In this document: piece after piece, positions 16,531-23,547 of the stretch
Position numbering within the stretch: the first letter of the stretch is position 1
Layout of the letters: every line of letters begins with the position of its first letter
Source: Anaerolineaceae bacterium UBA5404
GTDB taxonomy: Bacteria > Chloroflexota > Anaerolineae > Anaerolineales > Anaerolineaceae
Length of the DNA: 64,000 nucleotides
Reading direction: 5' to 3'
Assembly (NCBI GenBank): GCA_002409625.1
Contig: DHNY01000006.1
Coordinates: 88,475 to 152,474 of the forward strand
Notes under the pieces: model-generated
Seen by the model: the letters and a program-made list of their open reading frames with translations, nothing else
Database searches by the model: none
What the model was told of the DNA's origin: nothing
Made by a program: the position numbers and the translations under genes

Positions 16531-16914
16531 ATGGAGAATGATTTTAGATTATACAGACCTTTATATAGCCCCGTGGCATATTTGTTCAGCGGGGAGGAAG
16601 CCTTGCGGATTTACTATAAGTTTTTCCCAAAGGGCGCGAAAGTAGACACGCCAGCGATGGAGTGGGCGTTGCAGACGGAGCTACAGATCAGGCATTTTTG
16701 CCAAACGAGGCTCGATATTCCTGCCAAGCCGCTTCCAGAGCTTGATGTACCAGAGGATTTTGTGAGACTAGTCGAAGGTGCTGACGCCACTGGGAGATTC
16801 CCGCGTCTTTGTCAGGTATCGAGTGCCCTGGCCAAACAGCTTCTCGATTTATCTCAACAGAAAGATGACCGATGTGATCATCACGATGTTCTTGAGCACG
16901 GAGCCAGTTTGTGA
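16531..16914 (+). CDS. First early-operon ORF; 3' half overlaps an antisense gene
   Basis: 127 residues with AAAGGAAAGG about 18 bases before the ATG. It begins MENDFRLYRPLYSPVAYLFS. The first 52 codons stand alone, but from 16688 it is fully antisense to the YozE-like gene. Codons in the overlap look like a shadow of the opposite strand. The true gene may be shorter, displaced, or genuinely overlapping. Not recognised. Confidence 0.5.
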   Translation: MENDFRLYRPLYSPVAYLFSGEEALRIYYKFFPKGAKVDTPAMEWALQTELQIRHFCQTRLDIPAKPLPELDVPEDFVRLVEGADATGRFPRLCQVSSALAKQLLDLSQQKDDRCDHHDVLEHGASL

Positions 16915-16927
16915 AGGATGGTTTCAT
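16688..16927 (-). CDS. YozE/SAM-like fold protein
   Basis: 79 residues. SFTNWLRAQEHRDDHIGHLS, then VWPGHS and a C-terminal ALEAAWQEYRASF, match the YozE_SAM_like family (FYxWLxxQxxRDDPIGDLA...ALExAWxEY). AGGTGA precedes the ATG. Members are small DNA- or RNA-associated proteins of unknown role found in Firmicutes and phages. It is odd as the only leftward gene inside the rightward early operon. Confidence 0.72.
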   Translation of the reverse strand: MKPSFTNWLRAQEHRDDHIGHLSVEINREAVWPGHSIPDKDAGISQWRQHLRLVSQNPLVHQALEAAWQEYRASFGKNA

Positions 16928-16979
16928 GAATCACCTCATTTTTTTAGTTTGATTTTACCTTAGATAAGAAAGGAGCCCA

Positions 16980-17150
16980 ATGACAGACACGAGCACAGAT
17001 ATTAACCGCGTTATTACTTTTTCTCTTTCGGACAGTGTAATCCGCAAGATGAACGAGCTGGATACTGAGAAAAACCGATCCGCTTTAATCAGAACTTTGA
17101 TTGAAGAGGAGCACGCGCGGAAATTTGGAAACAAGAAAATGAGCGAATGA
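16980..17150 (+). CDS. Small ribbon-helix-helix DNA-binding protein
   Basis: 56 residues: a beta strand INRVITFSLSDSVIRKMNEL, then KNRSALIRTLIEEEH, the RHH (CopG/Arc) layout. AAGGAG lies five bases before the start. It is the second early gene and could be a Cro-like or late regulator. It is the best phage-encoded candidate other than the XRE repressor for binding the dispersed TACTSAGTA sites, but nothing in the sequence proves it. Confidence 0.65.
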   Translation: MTDTSTDINRVITFSLSDSVIRKMNELDTEKNRSALIRTLIEEEHARKFGNKKMSE

Positions 17151-17335
17151 TGAAAACAGCCCAGGACGCATTGAAGGATTACTTTACTGAGTATGAGGAT
17201 TGCGATCACCCAAGAAACGCCCGTTGGCCATTTGTTGGACTTTTAGACATTTGCGAAATATGTGGGCGAGTTATCCCAGACAGGCGTGTTTCCTTGGTAA
17301 AGGATGACGCGGTTCAAGAACAGGATCTGCCATGA
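17147..17335 (+). CDS. 62-residue hypothetical protein with CxxC
   Basis: Overlaps the RHH gene by four bases. It holds DCDHPRNARWPF and ICEICGRVIPDRR; His/Cys spacing could bind one zinc. An exact TACTGAGTA (17185-17193) falls within codons for T-E-Y. Not recognised. Confidence 0.55.
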   Translation: MMKTAQDALKDYFTEYEDCDHPRNARWPFVGLLDICEICGRVIPDRRVSLVKDDAVQEQDLP

Positions 17336-17592
17336 ACATCGGCGATTTCATAGCTGCATGGTTTGTAATTTGGACGTTAATAGCCCCACCGATTGCGTTG
17401 GTGGCATGGATTGTTGAAAAAATTGAGCATAACTTAAACAACAAACATAGCAAAAGAAGGATAAGAAATGGAAAAAACAAAAACCGAAAGACCGGAGCCT
17501 ATTGGGTTCGAAAGTCCGGCGTATGTGCCAAATTTACCGAAGCCACAAGTTTCAGAGTTTACGCAACGCCTAAACGCGTTGGAAGAGGGTGA
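17332..17592 (+). CDS. Small membrane protein overlapping the next gene
   Basis: 86 residues overlapping its upstream neighbour by four bases (ATGA). N-terminal hydrophobic segment IAAWFVIWTLIAPPIALVAW, then a very basic tail. The last 125 bases overlap 17468-17854 in another frame, so the C-terminus may be poorly constrained. Confidence 0.5.
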   Translation: MNIGDFIAAWFVIWTLIAPPIALVAWIVEKIEHNLNNKHSKRRIRNGKNKNRKTGAYWVRKSGVCAKFTEATSFRVYATPKRVGRG

Positions 17593-17854
17593 GATTTTGT
17601 GCGCGGTTTATCCGGAAGATATGCCAATTGAAGTGATGCGCCAGTTACGAATTAACCACATGAGTAACGCACATAGCATTTATGGAAGGGGCGTTGTGTC
17701 GAGCGCATTGAGGGGAAAGCGCATTTACCTGTGGAAACGCCCTGTTGTTGAGGAAGTTGGTCCGGTTGTATACCGGGCGGTACCCAAAGAGATGTTAGAG
17801 CGGGAGCCTAAGCCCCCGAAACATAATCAATACACAAATCCGAGAAATAGATAA
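17468..17854 (+). CDS. 128-residue hypothetical phage protein
   Basis: Begins behind AGAAGGATAAGAA. Pro/Glu-rich ends flank a folded-looking centre (EEGEILCAVYPEDMPIEVMRQ, then IYGRGVVSSALRGKRIYLWK). Not recognised. It precedes the recombination genes in the same operon. Confidence 0.6.
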   Translation: MEKTKTERPEPIGFESPAYVPNLPKPQVSEFTQRLNALEEGEILCAVYPEDMPIEVMRQLRINHMSNAHSIYGRGVVSSALRGKRIYLWKRPVVEEVGPVVYRAVPKEMLEREPKPPKHNQYTNPRNR

Positions 17855-17870
17855 GCGAAAGGAAAAAACA

Positions 17871-18539
17871 ATGAACAATTTAGATATTTTGAATGAAGAA
17901 GTCGTAGCCCCAAGTTTTGAGCTTTGGGGACAGGCCTATGTGACTGTGTGGAAAGCCGCGCTGGTGAAAGGCCAAGGGAAGGTTGAGTTTGATCCAGTCA
18001 TGCATAAACGCATGGTGTGGGCGATTGACCTTTCAATTATTCCTTTGACGGGCGCGAACGCACGAACTGCAGAACGCTCTATGATCCAAACTTCCAATGA
18101 GTGGAAGCTTACCCAGGCTTCAATTAAGGAGCTTGGAATTGAGCCATCTGAGGTTGATCAGAAATTCGTGAAGATTTCGTTCAAACCGACCGGCGAGACA
18201 TATGTAAATGCGGCCGGTGAGGAAAAGAACAAGACCTACATTCATTTTGAAAAGGTCTACCAAGACGAAGCTTCATGTTTGGAAGATGCCCTCTTCGAAG
18301 ATGACACGCAAACAGCAGATGTTCCAACTGAGCAACAAGGTGATCAAGATAAGGAAGTCGCAACCGCATTACTCGGCCAAATGGTCCGTACAGCCGTAAA
18401 AGGCAGCAAAGACCTTGTCGGGGTCCTGAACGCACTTAGAAGTAGTCTTCCAAAATCACCGGTTGTTTCAAAGCATTTCACGCTTGATTCGGCTGAACTC
18501 TTGGCAATGGTGCAACAAGAAATGGCGGTAGCAGCATGA
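17871..18539 (+). CDS. Early protein upstream of recombination genes, possibly ssDNA-binding
   Basis: 222 residues: an N-terminal domain of about 130 residues (FELWGQAYVTVWKAALVKGQ...KFVKISFKPTGETYVNAAG), an acidic linker (EDALFEDDTQTADVPTEQQG), and a helical C-terminus. The place, just before an XPF-type nuclease and a Sak4-like ATPase, and the acidic tail fit a single-strand-binding or annealing accessory role. This is inference from context; no OB-fold signature is certain. Confidence 0.45.
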   Translation: MNNLDILNEEVVAPSFELWGQAYVTVWKAALVKGQGKVEFDPVMHKRMVWAIDLSIIPLTGANARTAERSMIQTSNEWKLTQASIKELGIEPSEVDQKFVKISFKPTGETYVNAAGEEKNKTYIHFEKVYQDEASCLEDALFEDDTQTADVPTEQQGDQDKEVATALLGQMVRTAVKGSKDLVGVLNALRSSLPKSPVVSKHFTLDSAELLAMVQQEMAVAA

Positions 18540-18694
18540 AATGCGATGTGGAAGTTACCTGTATCTACAAAGAGAATTTCATACGCGCCTACGTAGAGCA
18601 TCCTGGCGATTACAGTGAAAAGGAAGCTTATGAACTTGCCAAAGAGCGCGATGAAGAAGCAACCATCCAATTTTTAGCTTCTTTGGATTGGTAG
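18536..18694 (+). CDS. 52-residue hypothetical protein
   Basis: ATGA overlap with the preceding stop. The sequence has MKCDVEVTCIYKENFIRAYV and a Glu/Lys-rich helix (YSEKEAYELAKERDEEATIQ), ending LDW. Not recognised; it lies directly before the tRNA-like element. Confidence 0.5.
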   Translation: MKCDVEVTCIYKENFIRAYVEHPGDYSEKEAYELAKERDEEATIQFLASLDW

Positions 18695-18707
18695 TCAATC
18701 TCCTCCT

Positions 18708-18772
18708 GTGCGCGGATGGCCCAAGTGTTTTTCCCCCTTTTTCACTTGCCTGGTTCGACTCCAGGGCGCACC
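18708..18772 (+). tRNA. tRNA-like element lacking a D arm
   Basis: A 6-bp acceptor-like helix GTGCGC/GCGCAC encloses a 6-bp CAAGTG/CACTTG stem with a 15-base T5C5T5 loop, and a canonical T arm CCTGG-TTCGACT-CCAGG. Only eight bases (GGATGGCC) stand where the D arm should be. The T loop fits the tRNA consensus, but no normal anticodon loop exists. It may be a decayed tRNA or a tRNA mimic. It sits between two early-operon genes. Confidence 0.45.
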
Positions 18773-18803
18773 TTGAATTTATCTTACTGAGTAAAGGAAT
18801 ATC

Positions 18804-19532
18804 ATGGGAATAACAGCAGTAGTCATTGACTCACGGGAACCAGAATGGGTTCAAAATCTGAAATTCGGCGGTGTGCCGACTACAGTAGCAGCGTTGGACT
18901 TTGGCGATTTGCACGTTCTTTGTGATGATGACACCACATTGATCATCGAACGCAAAACAGCAGACGATTTTCTTAATAGCCTAAAAAGCGACCGTTTGAT
19001 GATGCAAAGCGCGAAGTGCGCAACGGCCAGACTTGAAGCGCAGTTGGCTTTTAATACGATGGATTCCGTTTGGCCTTACCTGGTTATTTCCGGCGCTTTT
19101 TATCCAGGATCTACAGGGAAGGTCATCACTCAGCGCGGCGTTACTGGATGGAACTGGAACTCCGTTATGGGCGCGCTACTCAGTATACAGGAAATGGGAA
19201 CGGCGGTGGTTTTTACTGCTGATAACGACTCGTATGAAAAAACGGTCATGCTATTAGCCGCACGGAAACGTAAACCTGAGACACAAATTTTACCGCCCAA
19301 ACCGCCTAATATTTTAGGTCCAGCGCACCAAATTATTGCCTCGTTGCCAGGCATAGGTGTTGAGCGTCTCAAAACAGTCATGGACTATGCGGGCGGTCAA
19401 GCAGGATGGGCGTTAGTTGGGCTTACTGATCCTGATCAAGAATATAAAGGGATCCCTCTAAGTGTGAATAGAAGAATTCGAGCCGCAATGCGATTGAAAG
19501 ACGATGAGCGGCTTGTGATTGTAAATCAATAA
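18804..19532 (+). CDS. XPF/Mus81 (ERCC4)-type nuclease
   Basis: 242 residues. The ERCC4 nuclease motif GDx(n)ERKx3D is complete: GD at 34-35, ERK at 49-51 and D at 54. A helix-hairpin-helix follows near 181-197 (ASLPGIGVERLKTVMDY). XPF-family nucleases cut branched or flapped DNA. Its position before the Sak4-like ATPase indicates phage recombination or Holliday-junction processing. A TACTGAGTA motif at 18785-18793 runs into its AAAGGA ribosome site; another exact copy (19177) is in the gene. Confidence 0.85.
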   Translation: MGITAVVIDSREPEWVQNLKFGGVPTTVAALDFGDLHVLCDDDTTLIIERKTADDFLNSLKSDRLMMQSAKCATARLEAQLAFNTMDSVWPYLVISGAFYPGSTGKVITQRGVTGWNWNSVMGALLSIQEMGTAVVFTADNDSYEKTVMLLAARKRKPETQILPPKPPNILGPAHQIIASLPGIGVERLKTVMDYAGGQAGWALVGLTDPDQEYKGIPLSVNRRIRAAMRLKDDERLVIVNQ

Positions 19533-19557
19533 TCAAATCAAAAAAGAAAGGTAAACA

Positions 19558-20613
19558 ATGAAAACTCTAACAAAACACAATCCTATTACTGGCCTTGTTC
19601 ACATAACGGGTGAGCCAGACACAGGCAAAACAACCTTTGCGCTTAGCACAGGCTTTGCTCCATCCGAGATCGCATTTTTTGATGACGATCTCAAAACACA
19701 ATCAATTGCAGATCAGTTGAAGGCGGCTGGTACGCCATTTGGGCACTATGTCAACTTGACCAAGAAATCTTTGAGTATGCGAGAAATCGAGTTCCATGAC
19801 TTAGTGATGAGCGAACTGGATAAGCTTGAAGGAAAGTCTTTCAAGGTGCTTATTTTTGATACGTGGACGCGGTTCGAAAATACTTTTCATCCTGTTGTGC
19901 AAAAGGATCCTATGCGGTTCAAACAGTTTTATTCACCACGCGGTGATATCAAGGGCGCAGAAATTTGGAAAGCGTCTTTTGATTATGAAGCTATTGTCAT
20001 TGACCGATTGCTCCAAATTGCGCCGCTGGTCATATTGAGTACGCACCTCAAAGACCACAATATTGGTGCGGTCAAAACGGGTGCGCAGGTGCCGGATTGC
20101 AAGAAACCGGTGGTGGAAAAATCAAGAATTCGGCTTTGGCTTCGTCATAATCCTAATGGACCGGCTCCGATTGGGCTTGTGCTCAAGCGACTAAGTAAAG
20201 TAGAAGTTGGACCTCAAGGAATTGTTCCCATCAATGTGTTGCCCCGAAAAATCAACCCTTGCACATGGCCAAGAATTTTAGAGTATTGGGATAAGCCAAT
20301 TGGTGATAATGAGCCAAGTGCTGATGAAGTGCCAAATGCTTTTGAGCTTTCAATCCTGGACGGTGTCCTAACTGCTGATCAAAAGGACGCATTAAGAATC
20401 AATCGCGTTGAAGCCGATATCAAGGTTCAAGACGAAAACGAAGCACGAAGGCTTGAACTGGAAGCAAAACGAGCGCCAAAGCCGACTGTTGGATTGTCTG
20501 ACCTATTGGCAGCGTTTGGTGAACCAGCGGTTATTGAAGCCAATGGCGGTGCGTTACCCTCAACAGACGCGGAGATATCGGGAGTGGCGTCAAAATTATT
20601 TGGCGGTGTGTAA
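19558..20613 (+). CDS. Sak4-like RecA-fold ATPase
   Basis: 351 residues. Walker A GEPDTGKTT (18-26), then a Walker B-like VLIFDTW near residue 100 and a polar VILSTHLKDH sensor strand. This is the AAA_24/Sak4 layout of phage RecA-like proteins, which assist annealing together with a phage SSB. The long C-terminal part is charged and probably flexible. It follows the nuclease and precedes a protein with HARP and J domains, overlapping the latter by one base. Confidence 0.75.
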   Translation: MKTLTKHNPITGLVHITGEPDTGKTTFALSTGFAPSEIAFFDDDLKTQSIADQLKAAGTPFGHYVNLTKKSLSMREIEFHDLVMSELDKLEGKSFKVLIFDTWTRFENTFHPVVQKDPMRFKQFYSPRGDIKGAEIWKASFDYEAIVIDRLLQIAPLVILSTHLKDHNIGAVKTGAQVPDCKKPVVEKSRIRLWLRHNPNGPAPIGLVLKRLSKVEVGPQGIVPINVLPRKINPCTWPRILEYWDKPIGDNEPSADEVPNAFELSILDGVLTADQKDALRINRVEADIKVQDENEARRLELEAKRAPKPTVGLSDLLAAFGEPAVIEANGGALPSTDAEISGVASKLFGGV

Positions 20614-21437
20614 TGGCACGAAGTTTGATTTTTGAAGAAAATGGTGCGTTCGTAGTGAAAACGCCTTATAGCAAACCGATGGTTGAGTCTCTGAAGTCAT
20701 TGCCAACAAGCGAACGGAAATATGATCCAGGCCGAAAGGTTTGGATCATAGAACCTAAACATGGTCCTTTGGTTTCTTCATGGATATCGGTTTTCTTTGG
20801 CGAAAACATAAGCCTTCCAGATATACCTAGATCTATTGATCAAAAGGTTCATCGCGCATTTGCGGTTAGATACTTGGGATGTTGTAGAGATCGCGCGGAC
20901 GGGCGTTCAAGCGCATATGGATATGTAGACGGGAATTGGTCGATTTTGTTTCCTGAGACTGTTCTTAGGAAGTTTTTTGGCGGTTCGGTTTCCGTGCCGA
21001 ACGATAAAGACAATTACTTTGCGCTTTTAGGGATCGCAAAATCTGCAAGCCAGGATGATGTCGCTAAAGGGTATCGAAGGATGGCGAAGTTATGGCATCC
21101 AGATGTATGCAAAGATGACAATGCTCATGAAATATTCATGCAGATCCAAACTGCATATGAAACCCTACGAGATACAGACACGCGGCAAAGATACGAAGCC
21201 GGATTAATGTTTGAAACCCTGATGGCACAACCAAAAACAAAGCCTGTCTTGGATACTGAGTATGGTTACAGATCACCGCTTAGATCCGGTGTCATTGTTG
21301 TTTATGGCGTTCAGAAACTGAACATGTTCGAAGTGGAAGAGATCCTTTCATGGGATGATATTGTAGATCGTCAAGGACGCGTGTTGGTAACCTCATGGCC
21401 AAGTGGGGCAACAGAGCCAGTGGAAGAGTGGCTCTAA
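20613..21437 (+). CDS. HARP-like plus J-domain fusion protein
   Basis: 274 residues. Residues about 8-62 (PYSKPMVESLKSLPTSERKY, then PGRKVWIIEPKH) look like the HARP/SMARCAL1 domain that binds forked DNA. Residues about 134-195 are a J domain: YFALLGIAKSASQDDVAKGY, then HPD at 162-164, the Hsp70-stimulating triad. The C-terminus (about 80 residues) is not recognised. J proteins recruit host DnaK, as in lambda replication, so this may load or remodel the phage replisome. Confidence 0.7.
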   Translation: MARSLIFEENGAFVVKTPYSKPMVESLKSLPTSERKYDPGRKVWIIEPKHGPLVSSWISVFFGENISLPDIPRSIDQKVHRAFAVRYLGCCRDRADGRSSAYGYVDGNWSILFPETVLRKFFGGSVSVPNDKDNYFALLGIAKSASQDDVAKGYRRMAKLWHPDVCKDDNAHEIFMQIQTAYETLRDTDTRQRYEAGLMFETLMAQPKTKPVLDTEYGYRSPLRSGVIVVYGVQKLNMFEVEEILSWDDIVDRQGRVLVTSWPSGATEPVEEWL

Positions 21438-21655
21438 TGAAAACACATCTTATTAAAGAAAATGCCAAATTGTGGCAAACGACCGTAGTTGAAGTCGCAA
21501 ACGATGATGATGATATTGTGGAAATCGCTAAAAATCTTATCGCTGAACTCAACCATATGAGAGGAAAGCCAACAGGCATTGGTCTTAATAGTGCGTTGGA
21601 ACTGCTTGCAGCTTTAGGTGTGTACTTGAATGAGGTAATGAATGAAGAAGTCTAG
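21437..21655 (+). CDS. 72-residue hypothetical early protein
   Basis: TAATG overlap with the J-domain gene sets the start. Mostly helical, with VEVANDDDDIVEIAKNLIAE. Not recognised. Confidence 0.55.
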   Translation: MKTHLIKENAKLWQTTVVEVANDDDDIVEIAKNLIAELNHMRGKPTGIGLNSALELLAALGVYLNEVMNEEV

Positions 21656-21854
21656 AGACCTTGAAGTAGAGAATATGAAAATGAGCCTGGAATTAGGCGT
21701 GTTGCAAGACGATTTACTAAGTATGCAAGGATTAGTAACAGAAATCGAAACTATTCTAGGTGAAATCAAGTCACACTACTCCGATCGCCATGAAGTTTAC
21801 AACTTGGTATGTCATGGACAAGAGGTGATTAAGGCGTGGAAAGTAGTTAGGTAG
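21642..21854 (+). CDS. 70-residue coiled-coil protein
   Basis: Overlaps its upstream neighbour by 14 bases. Heptad-like pattern throughout (ENMKMSLELGVLQDDLLSM...VTEIETILGEIKSHY). Not recognised. Confidence 0.5.
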   Translation: MKKSRDLEVENMKMSLELGVLQDDLLSMQGLVTEIETILGEIKSHYSDRHEVYNLVCHGQEVIKAWKVVR

Positions 21855-21907
21855 CTATGTTCGGTAAAGAAATACTTTCTTGGATTACTGAGTAGAAAAG
21901 GAAAAGA

Positions 21908-21952
21908 ATGAAAACAAATGAGATTGCATGGCGAGAGAGAGGTGAGGGATGA
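21908..21952 (+). CDS. Possible 14-codon leader peptide
   Basis: MKTNEIAWRERGEG, started behind a TACTGAGTA motif (21886-21894) and AAAAGGAAAAG, and ending in an ATGA overlap with the next gene. It could serve for translational coupling. A chance ORF is equally possible. Confidence 0.3.
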   Translation: MKTNEIAWRERGEG

Positions 21953-22137
21953 GTAGCACATTCGAAGAGGATTTAGAACGAGGGTATTTAGCGGACGGCG
22001 CACCGCTTGAAGATAGCGAAATTTGCAAAGAATTAGAAACCGAGGACGGAAGCCTTATACCAGGAACAAACGCGTATTACAAACAGCACAAAGAAGATAC
22101 GGCGAAGCTTGAAGCGTGGGTAAAAGGTGTCGGATGA
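21949..22137 (+). CDS. 62-residue acidic hypothetical protein
   Basis: Rich in Glu/Asp with ends FEEDLERGYLADGAPLED and AKLEAWVKGVG. Its start overlaps the leader ORF stop and its stop overlaps the next ATG by four bases, so it is part of a tightly coupled set. Not recognised. Confidence 0.5.
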   Translation: MSSTFEEDLERGYLADGAPLEDSEICKELETEDGSLIPGTNAYYKQHKEDTAKLEAWVKGVG

Positions 22138-22253
22138 CAAATCGTGTCCCAGATCCAGACGCTGGTGTTGGATGTGTGCTTTTGATGGGACTTGTATTAA
22201 TCGCTTTGGCGATTGTGTTTCTCTTCGCATTACTAATACGTGCTTTTATTTAG
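22134..22253 (+). CDS. 39-residue single-TM peptide
   Basis: MTNRVPDPDAGVGCVLLMGL then one long hydrophobic helix ending in RAFI. ATGA overlap with the previous gene. A small membrane protein in an early operon could be a host-takeover or holin-like peptide; there is no further evidence. Confidence 0.45.
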   Translation: MTNRVPDPDAGVGCVLLMGLVLIALAIVFLFALLIRAFI

Positions 22254-22264
22254 AAAGGAAAAAA

Positions 22265-22831
22265 ATGTTAAATACCATGAATCAAATAGTACCAGGCTCC
22301 ATTGCGGACGTTGCGAAAACAACAGGCAAATCCATTGCCCAAACCTTCATGCATGCCAAAGTGGTAACTATCGTTGATGTATCAGGATCTATGGGCACGC
22401 TCGACTCCACAGGCGGGCAAAGCCGTTACTCAGTAGCGTGTAAGGAGCTTGCCTTCATTCAAAAGCAGAACCCTGGAAAAGTAGCCGTTATTGCTTTCTC
22501 AAACAATTCTGAGTTTTGTCCTGGCGGTGTGCCGTTCTTCGAAGGTGGCGGAACAGATCTAGCAGGCGCATTGCGGTATGCGAAAATCGCCGATATTCCA
22601 GGTATGAACATCATAGTTATCAGTGATGGTGAGCCAAACAAACCAGATACAGTATTGGAAGTTGCCAGGACTTACAAGAACAAAATATCCGTGATTTATG
22701 TAGGTCCAGAACAAAGGCCATATGGCCGTGATTTTCTTCACAAATTAGCCAATGTTACAGGCGGGCAAACGATTACAGCTGATACCGCCCGTGAACTCAG
22801 TAAAAGCGTCCAGTATTTGATGGCTGGATAA
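22265..22831 (+). CDS. von Willebrand factor A (MIDAS) protein
   Basis: 188 residues from the ATG at 22265 behind AAAGGAAAAAA; a longer frame from 22127 overlaps other genes. The metal-ion-dependent adhesion site is intact: DVSGSMG near residue 40, the TD of GGGTDLAGAL, and ISDGEPNKPD. vWA domains mediate Mg-dependent protein contacts, often beside MoxR ATPases or chelatases. No AAA partner of that kind is present, which makes its role in a phage replication operon unclear. An exact TACTCAGTA (22427) lies in the gene. Confidence 0.8.
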   Translation: MLNTMNQIVPGSIADVAKTTGKSIAQTFMHAKVVTIVDVSGSMGTLDSTGGQSRYSVACKELAFIQKQNPGKVAVIAFSNNSEFCPGGVPFFEGGGTDLAGALRYAKIADIPGMNIIVISDGEPNKPDTVLEVARTYKNKISVIYVGPEQRPYGRDFLHKLANVTGGQTITADTARELSKSVQYLMAG

Positions 22832-22844
22832 GGAAGGAGAAAAA

Positions 22845-23096
22845 ATGACTATGAGTGAATTGTTTATTGAGAATTTTTCCAAAATCGCAAATAAGATGTT
22901 GAATTCACACTCACATATTAAGAGATTGGAAGACCAAAATTACTGGTCTCGACTAGCGATTAGTAATGCTGAAAAAGAGATAAGTAAGTACAAACAAATA
23001 CTGTGCGAATCTGAAAAGGAACTCAAAATCCTGGTTGAACAAAGCCTGTCTGAACGCGTCGATACAGACAACAAAAAGGAGACTGATAATGAATAA
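22845..23096 (+). CDS. 83-residue coiled-coil protein
   Basis: Start behind AAGGAGAAAAA. Helical, with EKEISKYKQILCESEKELKI and a charged C-terminus. It overlaps the next gene start by eight bases. Not recognised. Confidence 0.5.
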   Translation: MTMSELFIENFSKIANKMLNSHSHIKRLEDQNYWSRLAISNAEKEISKYKQILCESEKELKILVEQSLSERVDTDNKKETDNE

Positions 23097-23538
23097 CGAA
23101 ATGTTTTTAGGACTTGTAAAAGAACTGCATGAAGCAAGATTAGCCAATGAAAGCGCGTGCAGTTTGTTTTCGAAACTAAAAAAGGACTTTGAAACAAGCG
23201 AGCCTTTTCTTAGTGCGAAGGAAACCGCTACTGAGACTGGCAAACGCGTTACAGCACTTCAAAACCAACTTAAACAAGGTCTGCTTGAAGACAAAGAATT
23301 CATGCCGCCTTTCAAAGCCGCATGGCTTATTGATACTACGAACATTGAAATTTATAATGATAAAGCCATGACCTGGGCACGTGAAAACATGCCAGTAGCT
23401 ATTAGTGAGGTTCTTGATCTAAAGTTGCTTGAAAAATTTGCAAAGGACAATGAGAAAAAACCAGAACTCGTTCCTTTTGCCACAATCATAAAAGGGAATG
23501 ACGCTAGGATTGCTTCAGATCTATCAAAGTTCCTCTAG
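23089..23538 (+). CDS. 149-residue early protein upstream of the helicase
   Basis: The ATG at 23089 has AAAGGAG upstream; the longer frame from 23035 lacks one. An N-terminal coiled coil (LVKELHEARLANESACSLFS) is followed by a compact segment FMPPFKAAWLIDTTNIEIYN. Not recognised. Confidence 0.6.
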   Translation: MNNEMFLGLVKELHEARLANESACSLFSKLKKDFETSEPFLSAKETATETGKRVTALQNQLKQGLLEDKEFMPPFKAAWLIDTTNIEIYNDKAMTWARENMPVAISEVLDLKLLEKFAKDNEKKPELVPFATIIKGNDARIASDLSKFL

Positions 23539-23547
23539 CTTCTACTT

